Below, one piece after another: positions 47,601-59,666 of a DNA stretch of 64,000 bases. The notes under the pieces are model-generated. The model was given only the letters and a program-made list of their open reading frames with translations. It made no database searches and was not told the origin of the DNA. How positions within the stretch are numbered: the stretch's first letter is position 1; every line of letters begins with the position of its first letter. The DNA is from Macropodus opercularis. Taxonomy: Eukaryota > Chordata > Actinopteri > Anabantiformes > Osphronemidae. The stretch spans positions 12,966,501 to 13,030,500 of the forward strand of contig CM061106.1 of the NCBI GenBank assembly GCA_030770545.1, given 5' to 3'. The position numbers were made by a program, and so were the translations under genes.

Positions 47601-50600
47601 CAACTGGACCTGAGTCACAACAAGCTGCAGGATTCAGGAGTGAAGCTGCTTTCTGCTGGACTGGAGAGCCCACAGTGCCATCTGGAAAGTCTCAGGTCAG
47701 GATGTGTCCAACGTGTAAACGATGAGCTACAGCCTCACTGTTATTTTACATTTGGTTCATCACGTCTCTCTTCAAATACATTGAACACGTAGGGTTTCTA
47801 GTGTCTGTAGTTAAGGCCACATTTTGGTTTGGTTTAAATGAAAAGACACAGACACGAATATAAATCTAATGAGAATCTGTTATTACAAAATCTATGAAGG
47901 CATAATATATAATATTTATATAAAGGCAGCACATTTGACTAATACACCAAAGAGATATTGTTGCAGTAGCTCAAACCGGACCAGGGCAGGGCCCAGATGC
48001 AGAAAGAGACGGAGACCAATCTCAAGTTACCAGATATTAGTTCAGATAACAGAGAAGGACAAACACTGTGGAACCAGAACAGAAACTAAAACACTCTGAC
48101 ACAAGGTTCTGAGAGAACCAGAGACGACAGTAACAGACCTATGACGTCAATGAATCCCTGAACACCAGAACAAAACAATCACTGCACACGACAGGAGAAG
48201 AGCAGCCAATAGAAAACTAGAACACAAAGCAGCTGCTAGAGCAGGAAGCTGACAAGGTGAAGCCAACGCCTGAGACTGACTCAACTCTAACCCACAAGAG
48301 TTAACCAAAGCAACAAACCGAGCTAGAGGCCAAGGGACAGGACGAGGGACAGCACAAGCAGAGACACGGACCAGGGAGGACACACTAGACACACAAACCC
48401 GTGGCAAACACAATATACACACTCACTGACTGACACACAACAAATGTGGAGAACTAAGAGGCCCCTCCTGATGGATGAAGGACCACACTGCACCAGAGAG
48501 ATGAAGAAGAATCAGCCTCATTAGCCAAGGATGGAAGATGAGAGAAGATCATTCTACTGATCCCACAGTGGAGAAATTCAACTGTTACCACGGCTACAAA
48601 CAATCAGCAAGAAGTGAAAGGATGAAAGTGAAGCAAAGAACAAGATCCATTATACAAATGTACGACTGTTACAAATACCAGACACTGAACATAAAGTCCC
48701 AGATCAACTACAGCAGATGATCTGCACGGTGGCTGTTAGACTGGTTGGTTGTAGAGTCTAACAGCAGTGGATGAAGGATCTGTGGCACCGCTCCTTCCTA
48801 CACTGACTCTGGAACAGTCTCCACTGAAGGAGCTGCTTAGAGCCTCCACTGTCTGATGCAGTGGCTGAGAAGCATTGAATACTTAGTATAACACTGAAAG
48901 AATGAGACTCCAGTAGCTCTGAAAGTCAATAAACATTCAGCTACAGACCAGTGCAGAGATGTTTCAGTCCCAACCATTTGAATACAGGATCCAATGAGGT
49001 GAAACCAGACACAACTCAAACCAACACAAACCAAAACACTTCCCACACTGATCAGGACAAATCTGACTGGTTATTAATTATTCATCTACTGTAGTGGTTA
49101 GAAATGTCTCAACTCAGAAGAACTCAAGCCGAGGCAGCTTTAGGTTTCAGCCAATCAATTGTAGATTTATTCTCAGTGCTGAGATGAAAGAATGCAAAGG
49201 CAGATATGCGGAGTCACTTCTTCCTGCAGGAAGGATGCTTGCTAGCGCTCGGGGAGCCCCAGGCCTGACCACAGAAAAACGAGTTGTCTCTACGGCAGGC
49301 AAAGATCTCTCCTCCCGAGATTCCTCGGGAGCATGTTTTAATCCCTCAGTTTGCGTCAGCCCAAATGCAAACATTGGCGATTACAGCCACTTGTTTTGAC
49401 TCCATTGCTTTGGTTACCAGGTCAGAATGTTTTGCCCAAATTGTTCTGCTCTACCAGTCAGAGATCCTCAGAGCCACCCAAGGCCAGCAAGCGTCCTGTA
49501 CAATCATATTCCCTGGAAATGAACAAGGCCTAAACAATATCTATTCTACTCTAACTGTATCCTAAACCCACTAACATATACTAATGTTTTCCACTACACT
49601 ACACGATGAGACACTGAATGGTTTCAAGCTGACTCTTTGTTTTCTACTGTTTCATCTTTGGTTCTTTATTCAGATTGAGATGCTGCAGTTTGTCAGAGAT
49701 CAGCTGTGATTCTCTGGTCTCAGCTCTGAAGTCCAACCCGTCACATCTGACTCAACTGGACCTGAGCTACAACATCCTGCAGGATTCATCAGTGAAGCAT
49801 CTGTGTGGTTTTCTGGAGAGTCCTCACTGTCGACTGGAGACTCTGAGGTCAGACTCCATGTTTTAGTTCTGTGTAGATGTGGAGACAAAACCCTGTTAGG
49901 AACCTGGTGAATGAATCAAAAACCAATCAAAGTTGTCTTTGTGTTGTCTTTTATTCTTGCAAGAAGAGAAGTACGCAGAGTCAGTGCAAAACTGTCCTGC
50001 CTGAGTGTAGATCTGAAGTCATCTACCTCTGTGCCTACATAAATACCTCTTTTGTTGCGTGGGAGTAAAGATGTATCTTCTCATTAGCTCAGTCTCAAAC
50101 AAAGACAGTCCACAAGGGACTTATCAGCCCACAACTCAGGGTCAGTCACTGCCTTGCACCAAGAGAAAAGTGTAACAGAAACAAAGCAAATCAAAGTTCT
50201 GCTGCCATGCTCTCATGGCCATGGTCCATGCTGTAAAACAATTTTGACTAAACAATATCTCCCTAGCTCCCTTTCCCATGGGAAAGAGAAGGCTCACTAT
50301 TCTAAAATATTTCTGTAAGCAAGTATATAACTCATTCTATGATTACTTTGCTTAGTACAGATACATATGAGAATATATCAAGTAATATGAATCACAGTTC
50401 TGTCATAAGGGAAAATACCCATATAGTAAAATTTCCATTAAAGTAGATTAATGTGATGTGAATGTTGTGTTGACACTAAACTGCAGACATGAGGCTGATG
50501 TTCTACTGATCCACACTGAGGGTCTCCATGGCAACGTCTGGTGTCTTTTGTGGTTTCATTTGTTTTTAGTTTTATTCAGTTGTGGTTTCATTATTTTATC

Positions 50601-52481
50601 TATTATGGCTATCATTGGCTAGTCAGAAAATATCAAACTTCAACACTGTCGCCTCACAGCAAGAAGGTCTCGGGTCCGGTTCCCGGGGGCCTTTCTGTGT
50701 GGAGTCTGCATGTTCTTCCCGTGTCTGTGTGGGTTTTCTTCGGTTTCCTCCCACAGTCCAAAGGAGTTAGGGCAGTCGGAAAAATGCTAAATTTGCCCGT
50801 AGGTGTGACTTGTGCATCTGTGTGTGTGGCCCTGTGACAGACTGGCGATCTGTCCAGGGTGGACCCTGCCTCTCGCCCAAAGCCAGCTGGGATAGGCTCC
50901 AGCACGCACGCGACCCCTGGAGGAAGAAGCCGTAGAAGATGAATGAATATAAAACTTGTTGTTTCTTTGTTTTATTACTGAAAATATCAACGAAACAACA
51001 TTTAATCAGTCAGAAAATATTAAATCTGTGACCAGCTGATGCTCCAACACTTTTCTAAGGCTCCATCAGTTTGTCTCCATTAAATGTTTCCTCAGTATCA
51101 AATGTTTCTGTGAGCTTCTAGTTTCTAAACTTCTACTTCCTGAAGCGTCTTCAGCTCCAAACACACGATGAGACACTGAATGGTTTCAAGCTGACTCTTT
51201 GTTTTCTACTGTTTCATCTTTGGTTCTTTATTCAGTTTGAGTTACTGCTGTTTGTCAGAGATCAGCTGTGATTCTCTGGCCTCAGCTCTGAAGTCCAACC
51301 CGTCACATCTGACACAACTGGACCTGAGCTACAACAAGCTGCAGGATTCATCAGTGAAGCATCTGTGTGGTTTTCTGGAGAGTCCTCACTGTCGACTGGA
51401 GACTCTGAGGTCAGACTCCATGTTTTAGTTCTGTGTAGATTAATGTGATGTGAACGTTGTGCTGACGCTAAACTGCAGACATGAGGCTGATGTTCTACTG
51501 ATCCACACTGAGGGTCTCCATGGCAATGTCTGGTTTCTTCTTCTGTGCTTTAGTCCGTTCAGTTTATTTGTTAGTTTCTAAACTTCTACTTCCTGAAGCG
51601 TCTTCAGCTCCAAACACACGATGAGACACTGAATGGTTTCAAGCTGACTCTTTGTTTTCTACTGTTTCATCTTTGGTTCTTTATTCAGATTGAGTTGCTG
51701 CAGTTTGTCAGAGATCAGCTGTGATTCTCTGGCCTCAGCTCTGAAGTCAAACCCGTCACATCTGACTCAACTGGACCTGAGTGAAAACATCCTGCAGGAT
51801 TCATCAGTGAAGCGTCTGTGTGGTTTTCTGGAGAGTCCTCACTGTCGACTGGAGACTCTGAGGTCAGACTCCATGTTTTAGTTCTGTGTAGATTAATGTG
51901 ATGTGAACGTTGTGCTGACGCTAAACTGCAGACATGAGGCTGATGTTCTACTGATCCACACTGAGGGTCTCCATGGCAACGTCTGGTTACTTCTTCTGTG
52001 TTTAGTCCGTTCACTGTTTATGTTAGTTTTATTTAATCGTTGTTTCATAATCAAATTTTTTTTATGTTAATTAGTCAGAAAATATAAAACTTCAACACTT
52101 TTCTAAGGCTCCATAATGTTGGGTCTGACTCAAAATTCAAACCCAAGATGCCGTAATGAGAAGTTCTGGATCTGCTTCTTTGACTCGTTCCATCATTTTG
52201 ACTCCATTAAATGTTTCCTCGGTTCCTGAAGCGTCTTCAGCCCCAAAACACACGATGAGACACTGAATGTTTCAAGCTGACTCTTTGTTTTCTACTGTTT
52301 TATTTTTGATTCTTTATTTAGATTGATGACCTGCAGGTTGTCAGAGATCAGCTGTGATTCTCTGGCCTCAGCTCTGAAGTCCAACCCGTCACATCTGACA
52401 CAACTGGACCTGAGCTACAACAACCTGCAGGATTCATCAGTGAAGCCTCTTCGTGACCTGGTCCAGTCTGTCGTCAGGTGA
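41650..52481 (+). CDS. NLRC3-like FISNA-NACHT-LRR receptor
   Basis: Ten exons join in one frame: 41,650-41,738, 41,871-41,990, 42,829-42,907, 43,064-43,292, 43,394-45,188, 47,522-47,695, 49,674-49,847, 51,236-51,409, 51,689-51,862 and 52,322-52,481. They total 3168 bases, or 1055 residues plus stop. All introns are GT-AG. The N-terminus reads MNQCEDREEGAPPPKTTLCG, the usual fish-NLR start. Exon 5 carries FISNA (about 173-250) and NACHT with Walker A GVAGVGKT (about 270-277) and Walker B VFILDGLDES (about 342-351), followed by winged-helix-like sequence including VHLSVQEFLAALHV. LRRs occupy about 771-1055. There is no CARD, PYD or B30.2 domain. The family comprises cytosolic ATP-dependent innate immune sensors and regulators that are greatly expanded in teleosts. 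The last LRR exon is shortened. Alternatively it splices at 52,477 (CAG/GTGACT) to 53,481, which would give a slightly longer tail ending at 53,526. Confidence 0.92.
45189..47521. other. NLR intron 5 with dispersed-repeat remnant
   Basis: The intron between the NACHT exon and the first LRR exon. At about 46,080-46,190 the text AGAAAGAAAGGGCAGATTAG and GGCCTATAGCTGCTAG resembles the same abundant fish repeat family as 40,107-40,280. An open frame at 47,188-47,490 begins with a hydrophobic stretch but has no other support. Confidence 0.45.
47696..49673. other. NLR intron 6 with probable insertions
   Basis: About 48,545-48,660 (CTACTGATCCCACAGTGG, then AGAAATTC) is a diverged minus-strand LINE 3' end like the one at 25,440. 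About 49,130-49,570 is a more GC-rich block with no match to the other LRR introns, probably an inserted element of unknown class. Nothing coding was recognised. Confidence 0.4.
49879..50442. mobile_element. Insertion of about 564 bp in an LRR intron, class unknown
   Basis: Other LRR introns read TTCTGTGTAGATTAATGTGATG without interruption (for example at 51,430). Here the same text is split after GTAGAT (49,873-49,878) and resumes at GTAGAT (50,443-50,448), giving a 6-bp direct repeat. The insert includes TGTTAGGAACC near its left end and TCTTTTATTCTTGC (AATAAAAGA on the minus strand), as in a solo LTR on the minus strand. The termini do not show clear TG...CA ends. Confidence 0.7.
50647..50950 (+). 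mobile_element. SINE-like dispersed repeat
   Basis: It begins TCGCCTCACAGCAAGAAGG and GGTTCCCGG, like a promoter-bearing head. It continues GTGTGGAGTCTGCATGTTC, TTTCCTCCCACAGTCCAAA and GACTGGCGATCTGTCCAGGG, ends GGGATAGGCTCCAGCACGC, and has a GATGAATGAA tail. This is an abundant repeat of fish genomes. It interrupts an LRR intron that lacks it in the other copies. Confidence 0.8.
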
Positions 52482-53670
52482 CTCTGAGGTCAGTAGAGGT
52501 TGGAGTCAGTCTGTGCTGCTTCCATCAGTCTTGTTAACTCAGTTAGTGTCACAGCAGAGATCCAGTGTTTGCTGTAAAGCTCCAACCTTCTCAGTGAAGC
52601 TGTGACAGAAAGACAGAGACAGAGAGAACAGTCAGCATCAGATCAGCCAGAAGCTTGTTGTGATCATGAAGACGACTGTTGTTGTTGTTGTGTCAGCTGA
52701 TGTTTCCAAGCAGAGAAGATGTTGGTCACCACACAGTTATTCTGTCTTTCATGGACCAACAGGAAGTTGTTGCTAAACCGATGACTCAACAGTTTATTCA
52801 CAGTGAAATCTGCCGAGTCAGCAGACTTGATGCTAAACGTGTGCAGGTGTGTGAGCTTCAGTCCAAGAAGCTTTAGATGAGCTGGAAGGAAGCTGCTGCA
52901 CTTCTGCTCTGAACTCGACTGAAGTCCCTGCTGCTCAAGATGGAAACGTAACAAAACATAATTTAGAAACGTTGGTTAAATTGTGTCAGACTGATGTTAA
53001 TCCTTCAAATGTGATTTGATGCTGACTGTATCATAATTAAACATAAATTCTCTAATGAACTAAGTGGAAAGTAGCAGAAAGGCTGAGTGGACAGAATGAA
53101 ACTAGATGAGATTAAACCATGATCAGAAATGTCCCACTGACCTTAGATCTGCTCTTAGTGAGTCAGTGTGATGCTCCACTGACCTTAGATCTGCTCTTAG
53201 TGAGTCAGTGTGATGCTCCACTGACGTGTGCTCACATGTGTGGATGTGTGTGTGATGTCAGTTGGTGTCATTTGTCTCATTAGTGTGGACAGAATGACTT
53301 TTGCCTTAATGTGAGCAACATCTAGTTTGGTCCAGGGCAGAGCTTTATCTTCAGCAGTGGGGGGCAGTGGAGGCTGTGGTTTGGACCAGCGTGAGTTTCT
53401 GTGTCCTTCATACCGGAGGAGAACTCAGCCAAGTGAAGCCACGTTTCCCGTGTGTCATCGTCTCGTTTCCTGTGTTTCAGGATCTATATCTGTCTACAGA
53501 TGCTGCAGCTGGTACCTGTGACATGAGCTGAATATGTCCATGAAGCGCTGGTTAGAAATGTTGACACATGGAGCCATGAAACCACGACGCTCTTCAGAAG
53601 TTCTCTCCAACAAAGCATTGTTCATTCCCTCAACTCATTTAACAGAGTGTGATCATCACCAAACAATAAA
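52482..53670 (+). other. NLR 3' region and possible last exon
   Basis: After the stop at 52,481 there is a possible extra exon at 53,481-53,526 (acceptor GTGTTTCAG) and an AATAAA at 53,665-53,670. A 46-bp segment (CCTTAGATCTGCTCTTAGTG) is tandemly duplicated at about 53,130-53,225. No B30.2/SPRY exon was found. Confidence 0.5.
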
Positions 53671-54825
53671 GGTGTTGTCACAACTGAACATTAAGACAAG
53701 TTAACGAGTTTGAGTCTTTGAAGAGCTGAAATCCTCAGAACAAGGTTTGGATGGAATGTGATGTACCAGACAAACTAGTTGAAGCCTCTGAGTCGTTTAA
53801 GGAAGCTGGGAATTAATAAGTGTTTACACCTTTCAGGACCAGCCTCGTTCTCTGAAAGTGTCTATTTAATGAAAATATAACATGAAACAATTCCAGTTTT
53901 ATTTTTCAATTCTTAATAACCTGTGTATTAATTTCACACATAACAACCCAGAGATCCTGTAAAAACTTGGTTGTGTCAGTAGAAACGTTGTTAAACGTGT
54001 GTTGATGCTTCTTCAACTTGGTGAATTAAACTTGCTCTAAAAACAGTCGAGGCTTGTTCTGTGTTTTCTTAAAGTCTCAGAGGTTTAACACACACAGGCC
54101 TGTGTGAGGCTGTTAAAACCAAGGAGCAGGAGGCAGACGATGCTTCAGCTCAGTCCTCAGTGACAGTGAGCTTCTGAGTCATCTGGACCCATTTAGGAGA
54201 AGATTTAACTAGGTATTAAATAAAGCCTGATGGAAAAGCACAACATCCAACACTTTAGCACGTCCACGGTGAAAAGCCTCATCCAACGCTACAACAAAAC
54301 ACAAACATGAATTAAAGTTGGTGAAAAATGTCCCCTGAGGAAGTGACGTCTGAAAATTCTTCACAAGTTTCACAGAACGTGTCCAGTTCATTCCCAGTTA
54401 AAATGAGAGGAGGAAAAGCTGAGAACACACGAGATTCTGGAGATCGGTTGAGAATTCAGCAAAGGAGAAGATGTTAGAAGGAATCAGAAGGAAACAGCAG
54501 CTCATTAGACTGTTTAACTCTGATATACAAGAACTACACAAAGACCTGATCTCACACTCTGGAGAGAACAGAGGACCACAAACACAAAACACAGCTGACA
54601 CCCTGAGTCTATGAAGGAACAACATGGAAGCTTGGATGCGTCTGGCGTTGGTGGAGATTTTCCACAGAGTCCAGCTCTGCTCCAGTCCAACGAGAACAAA
54701 GACGTCGCAGGAGGCACAATTACAACAAAACATTAAATCTCTGGAGATTAGCTGCTTCTCCACACGACGACGTCCTGCCAGAAGAAACTAAAGTCAGAGC
54801 TGAACACAACAGGACAGGAAACTAG
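53671..54825. other. Unassigned sequence
   Basis: No gene or repeat was recognised. Confidence 0.3.
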
Positions 54826-54829
54826 AAGG

Positions 54830-55082
54830 ACTACGAGAGAAGGAGGCAGCAGCCAATTACCTTCTCAGAGAGGATGACGCGCTGCAGCAAATCAGACTGT
54901 GGTGGAGGATGTGAGGATGGATTCAATGGTGGAGAGTAGACGTTCACCAGCATCTTTACGGGGAGGTGGAGCTCAGGAAGTTCAACCTCTGCTGAGCCTT
55001 CTTGGTGAGGGAGCTGATGTTCTGCTCCCGCTGGAGCTCCTGAGTGGTGATGGTGCCCAGGAAGCAGAAGGACAGAGGTCAC
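54830..55082 (-). mobile_element. LINE reverse-transcriptase C-terminal fragment
   Basis: The minus strand reads FLGTITTQELQREQNISSLT, then KKAQQRLNFLSS. After frame breaks it continues into an IESILT-like segment and LLQRVI. This matches the region just after the reverse transcriptase palm in fish non-LTR elements (FLG...N...KKAQQRLYFLR). It is short, with stops, and therefore dead. Confidence 0.6.
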
Positions 55083-57460
55083 AGAGGATGATGGGGGGTC
55101 TGATACAAAGCTTCAGTTAATACTTCATCTCAGGTTTTTAACAAGCCACATGATCAGTGACATTTCAAAAGCTAACCCACATCATCTTGTCTCCATCTAC
55201 CAGCTGCCCTTTCAACTATGCCCAGGAAGATCAAGACCACTCACACGTCCATGAAGGACCCACTGAACGACCCTGTAACGGTGGAGGAGGAGTCAGTAGT
55301 TGAGTTCACACCTGCTCACTGCCCTCAGGCCTATTTCCCACAACGAGTCCAATCTCTACAGGTGTAGAGTGAAACCTACCTGGAGGATGAATCTGTGTCT
55401 CCACCAACTTCCCTCAGACTGAAGAAGCTTCTGGACAGATGGAGAAACGTTTCTATCATAGAAGAAGCCCAGTTGCCACGACTCAACTTCAGACACATCA
55501 TCTGTAGAAATCAGTTTTCACTGTAATCAGTTTTCAGGTTGTGGCTTGATCCTAAAAGCAGATTTTAGTTACAAATAAATACTAGTTTGCATACAACATA
55601 GATTTTCATAGTGATCACAGTTTCCAACTTAAATTGACAGTCACCAAAGCCAACGTCTAAATGGATTCAATACAAAAATAACAACAAGAGTCAGCACCTT
55701 GTAGTCACAGCAAACAAGCTCACGTGGTTCTACAACAAGTTTTCTACAGAAAATCTAGGAGCCCACAGCGTTTCTGCAAAGTAGAAACAGCTTAGATTTG
55801 TCTAAACCAGCTCAGTTCCTTTCATTTCTAGCTGGTTGGCTCCAAGCTACACATGTTACAGAATCCTTTCCAACTATCGCGCCTTATATACTGAATGTGC
55901 ATAAGCAACCACACCTCTGATCGTGAGCCAGGCTCTGCCAGTCATGACGCCTGCTCTTCCTGGGCCACACAGTAAGCATGAAGCAGCCAATGGCTCCATT
56001 TTCTACTCCTCCACCAGCTTTAAGAAGAAAAAATATATAAACATGACCATGTTTCTGATAAACGTGAGACGTCTTCTGACGTCTTTAAGTGTAGTTATAG
56101 CTTTGTGGGATCAGACCGTTCTCTACTGATCCCACAGGTACAAACTATTAGTGAGGAGCAAAAGAATGAAAGTGTGCAAAGAAAAGGTTTAGTAGAGACG
56201 CTTCACTAGAATCCACCCTTTGCAAACGTATGTACAGAGACAACCAATATTACTGCTTCTGTGTTTCTACAACCATTTACTGCAAATGTCCTGGTGCATA
56301 TAAGAAAAGTTTATCACTGAGTGAATATAAAGTAACCTCATACTGTTTTGTGGCCTTAGGGAAGAACTTGAATGCAGCGTTTGCAGCAAGCTGAGTGTAA
56401 ACCAAGTGGTTTTAGTCTGTGTATGTATAACATTACAGACATTTTATTGTTTTTATTCTATTTGTAATTGAGTGAGATAGAGAGAACGATGACAGGGCGA
56501 TTCAACAATCACTTGTAGCAGACGTGCCAACGTTCCAACTGTCCTCATCTACCACTTAACATCCTGTTGTCAAGACAGTCAAAACTTATTACAAACCATA
56601 ATAATTAAAAGCTGGAAGTAACATTATTATCATAAAACTTCTTCCTGGAGACACCAACTATCCACCAAATATTATGATGTTGTATCTTGGATAATAAAAA
56701 AAAAAATCCACTACCACAAATCAATTTAAACACAACACAATAATGTTACGGAGACGTCTGTATTTTAGCCTTAATACCAAGCAGATCCGTTTATGGTTCG
56801 TATCCACATGCACCAGGGAGAGAGGACCTGCACTGAGCAGCTTCTTCTTATCACACGTCCTCTTTGTGATGGGCGGGAAAGGACACCAGCTACATGGAGT
56901 CTTTCATCCTCACCCACTGGATGCGGCTGCCCATCACTGTCAGTCGGCCCTTTAGTTTCAAAGAGTTCGTTTGGAGACGAGGAGGAAGGAGACAGATCTA
57001 CTCAGCGATGCTGGATGAGCCTCACACCTGTCCTCTAACTCAAGTAGACTCACATTTTGTCTTCAGCTCATTTTACTGATGTCTGCGTCACCTGTGTTAA
57101 TAATAAACCATTGTCTCAGTACAACGTGGAACCTGCAGTCCATCAGTACGTCAGCCTGTCTGACTTTCATGCAGAGAGCGAGCTTTGAAATGGGAGGTTG
57201 GGCCTTGGCCTTGAACTACTCACTCAAACTCCTGTGTGTGTGATTCTATTGTCTATTGTTTTGATAAGACAAATGTTACACTGTTTGATTTACGATTTAC
57301 GTCTGACAGTAAAGTGTATTTTTTAATGAACAACTGATATGTTTTCATTCAGCCTGCTCCTTTATGATCCGGTTCACCGTCCTTTTTGACGTGTGCTTGT
57401 GTGACTGTACACGGTGCAATGGTTGGAATCATCAGAAGAGCCTCTGAGGTCAGTTCATCT
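55083..57460. other. Unassigned sequence with repeat remnants
   Basis: About 55,420-55,480 (GAAGAAGCTTCTGGACAG, then GAGAAACGTTTC) is a dispersed repeat shared with about 38,310. About 56,090-56,190 (GATCCCACAGG) is a diverged minus-strand LINE tail. Short open frames at 56,740-57,080 show no domain. Confidence 0.35.
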
Positions 57461-57467
57461 AGATCAG

Positions 57468-57640
57468 GGGTCGGCAACCTTCACCACACAAAGAGCCATT
57501 TGAACCTATTTCCCACAGAAAAGAAAACACTGGGAGCCACAAAACCCTTTTCACATTTAAATTGAAATAACACTACATGTAACAGGGTTTTTTTTGCCTT
57601 TATGTATATAAGTCAATCAGCACCTTAGATGCAGCAGCAG
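57468..57640. mobile_element. hAT-like non-autonomous element end
   Basis: CAGGGGTCGGCAACCTTCA followed by AAAGAGCCATTTGAACC and GGGAGCCACAAAACCC resembles the terminal sequence of hAT-type elements common in vertebrates. The opposite end was not identified. Confidence 0.5.
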
Positions 57641-57682
57641 CCACCCCACCGTAAAAGAAAACCGACACAAAAAGCCAGCCAG

Positions 57683-57685
57683 CCT

Positions 57686-57716
<31 letters not shown>
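57683..57716. repeat. (TC)n microsatellite
   Basis: Uninterrupted TC dinucleotides, about 17 units. Confidence 0.95.
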
Positions 57717-57718
<2 letters not shown>

Positions 57719-58282
57719 GTATGGATGAGCGTGTTATCAGAAGACCCACACGTGTCACTGCTGGATGGCTGCAGCATCTGAGGTCAGTTCAGCCAACTGG
57801 TCTTCAAGATAAAGTGTGTGTGTGTATGTGTGTTACTACCACAGAAGCCTCTGAGATCAGTTCATCCAACTGTTAGATAAAACATGTTATCATCTGTCTG
57901 CAGTGTGGTTTTGAGCGTTCATAACATGAAACCCCACAGATAAAACCCATGAGGACGACCACACTATTCCCCATGGCCACTGTCTACCAGAGAAAAAGGA
58001 GAAGAAAAAAAACTACACCACCAAAAATACATGGCTCAACACCATGAGTGAAAGTGTGTGTTTTTTCTTATGAACAAAGTGACATGAATGACATTTATGG
58101 TTGGGGTTTTGACCCCAGAGGAAGGCCACACACCCATTACACTCAAACTCCTGTGTGTGCTGTCTCTCTCTCTGTGTGTGGGGTGAACGGTTGGATGAAC
58201 ATGTCATCAGAAGACCAACAGGCCTAAAAGGACAAACAGAGGCTAGAAACCCAGTAGTTACATCACTGGCTCCCAGCAGAGA

Positions 58283-59419
58283 GTGAGAGGAGCAGGAGTA
58301 AATGTTGTATATAGCAGCACTGCTGTTACTGGAGAAATGGGTTTACACCAGAGAACAATCTCTCCCACGGTGTCTCTGACAGTGATGCCTCCATGGTTAT
58401 TGCCGCAGGTGTCAGTTGATTTGTACCTTCTAGACAACAATCACCATCTGAAAGAGTCAGAGTATTCACCAGGGTGGAGAAAAGGCTTCAGTACAAGGGT
58501 TATGTTGAGGTTTATACAGATGGATCCAAGCACAGGAACTACAGGTTATGGATTCATCGTTCCAGCTTTTCAAGTCTCTGTAAACCAAAGAACATCAGAC
58601 CATCTCTCCACAGTAGAATTGTTGGCCATTACAGCAGCTTTACAGTAGGTAGAACAAACCAAACCATTTAAAGTCATTATGTGCTCAGACTCCAGCTCAG
58701 CGTTAATATCTATTAAAACCTTTTCATCCCAAAGCAGACAGGATATAGTCAATGAAATATATGAAACTCTGTTCAGAATACAAAAGTTAAAACTAGCAGT
58801 TACCTTTATGTGGATACCAGCCCACACAGGAATAGAAGGGAATGAGAAGCCGACTCACTGGCAAAGGAAACAAGCAGGACGTTATCATGGACATTTCTCT
58901 TAGCAAAGCAGAAGCAAAAACCATAATTAAAAGTAAAATCTTCAGCAAATGGCAACACAACTGGGACACAGGGAAAACAGGCAGACATCTGTATAACATC
59001 CAGAAGGAAGTGAGGAAGATGAGGCAACAGGAGGAAACACAAAGGAGAACAATGTAATATCACGGTTAAGACTCGGTCACACAAAACTGAATAAGTCACT
59101 GCACCGAACAGGGAAACACCAGACGGGTCTGTGTAGGTTCTGTAAATCAGAGGAGTCAGTAGAACACGTGTTATGTCTCTGTCAAGCATAGAGGTCAGAG
59201 AGGGAGACATTGAAGAGATCACTGGAAGAACAGGAGACACAGGATTAGATCTGAAACACAGACTCAGTCAGTCAAGAAGATATAGAACATTACTGACATT
59301 TCTGATAAACACAGGATAATAGGTAGAGTGTAGTTGATCCACACTCCAGCATAGTAGGTGGCGGTAATGCACCTCATCACTGGATGCCACCCGCCATAAA
59401 ACTAAAAGAAGAAGAAGTT
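58283..59419 (+). mobile_element. 5'-truncated LINE with RNase H domain and C-terminal Cys/His motif
   Basis: Read through frame breaks, the plus strand gives YTDGSK, then TGYGF, TSDHLSTVELLAI, CSDSSSALISI and WIPAHTGIEGNE. Together these are the catalytic Asp-Glu-Asp-His blocks of an RNase H as found in I/Nimb-type LINEs. Downstream, LCRFC...VEHVLCLC is the usual C-terminal zinc-knuckle-like motif. The element ends with GTAGGTGGCGGTAATGCACC and an AAGAAGAAG tail at about 59,410. At least two frameshifts and an in-frame stop after ITAALQ make it inactive. Reverse transcriptase and endonuclease sequences are missing, a normal 5' truncation. Confidence 0.8.
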
Positions 59420-59666
59420 ATCGCGATATTCACGCGTGAGATCACGTTGCTATTTGAGTGGTCGCGGGACTCTGTAAGATCTGGTTTCTTTGTGTTGCCT
59501 CGTGGTTACAGTCAGAGCCGAGACCTGTTGGATTTTAGCGATCAGAACCAAAGTGGATCAGCACCAGGTGGAACTGAAAACACAGGACGTGGACGTTAAT
59601 CAAGACCAGTTGAAGAGCGACACGGAGCAGGACCCGAGTTTAACCGAGCAGGACCGATCCACTAGA
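59400..59666 (+). promoter_or_regulatory. CpG-containing leader of the zinc-finger gene
   Basis: TTATCGCGATATTCACGCG and TGGTCGCGGGAC give a local CpG concentration immediately after the LINE tail and just upstream of the first coding exon. It is a probable promoter or 5' UTR, inferred from composition and position. Confidence 0.4.

Larger units (their letters stand above)
49600..52481 (+). repeat. Tandemly duplicated LRR exon-intron units
   Basis: Exons starting at 49,674, 51,236, 51,689 and 52,322 are near-copies preceded by the same intron text (GATGAGACACTGAATGG, TTTCAAGCTGACTCTTTG, GTTCTTTATTCAG). The closest pair is offset by 453 bp. Intron 3' and 5' ends are as similar as the exons, so whole units were copied. 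Exons are symmetric (phase 2-2), so copy number can change freely. The upstream LRR exon at 47,522 is more diverged. Confidence 0.93.
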
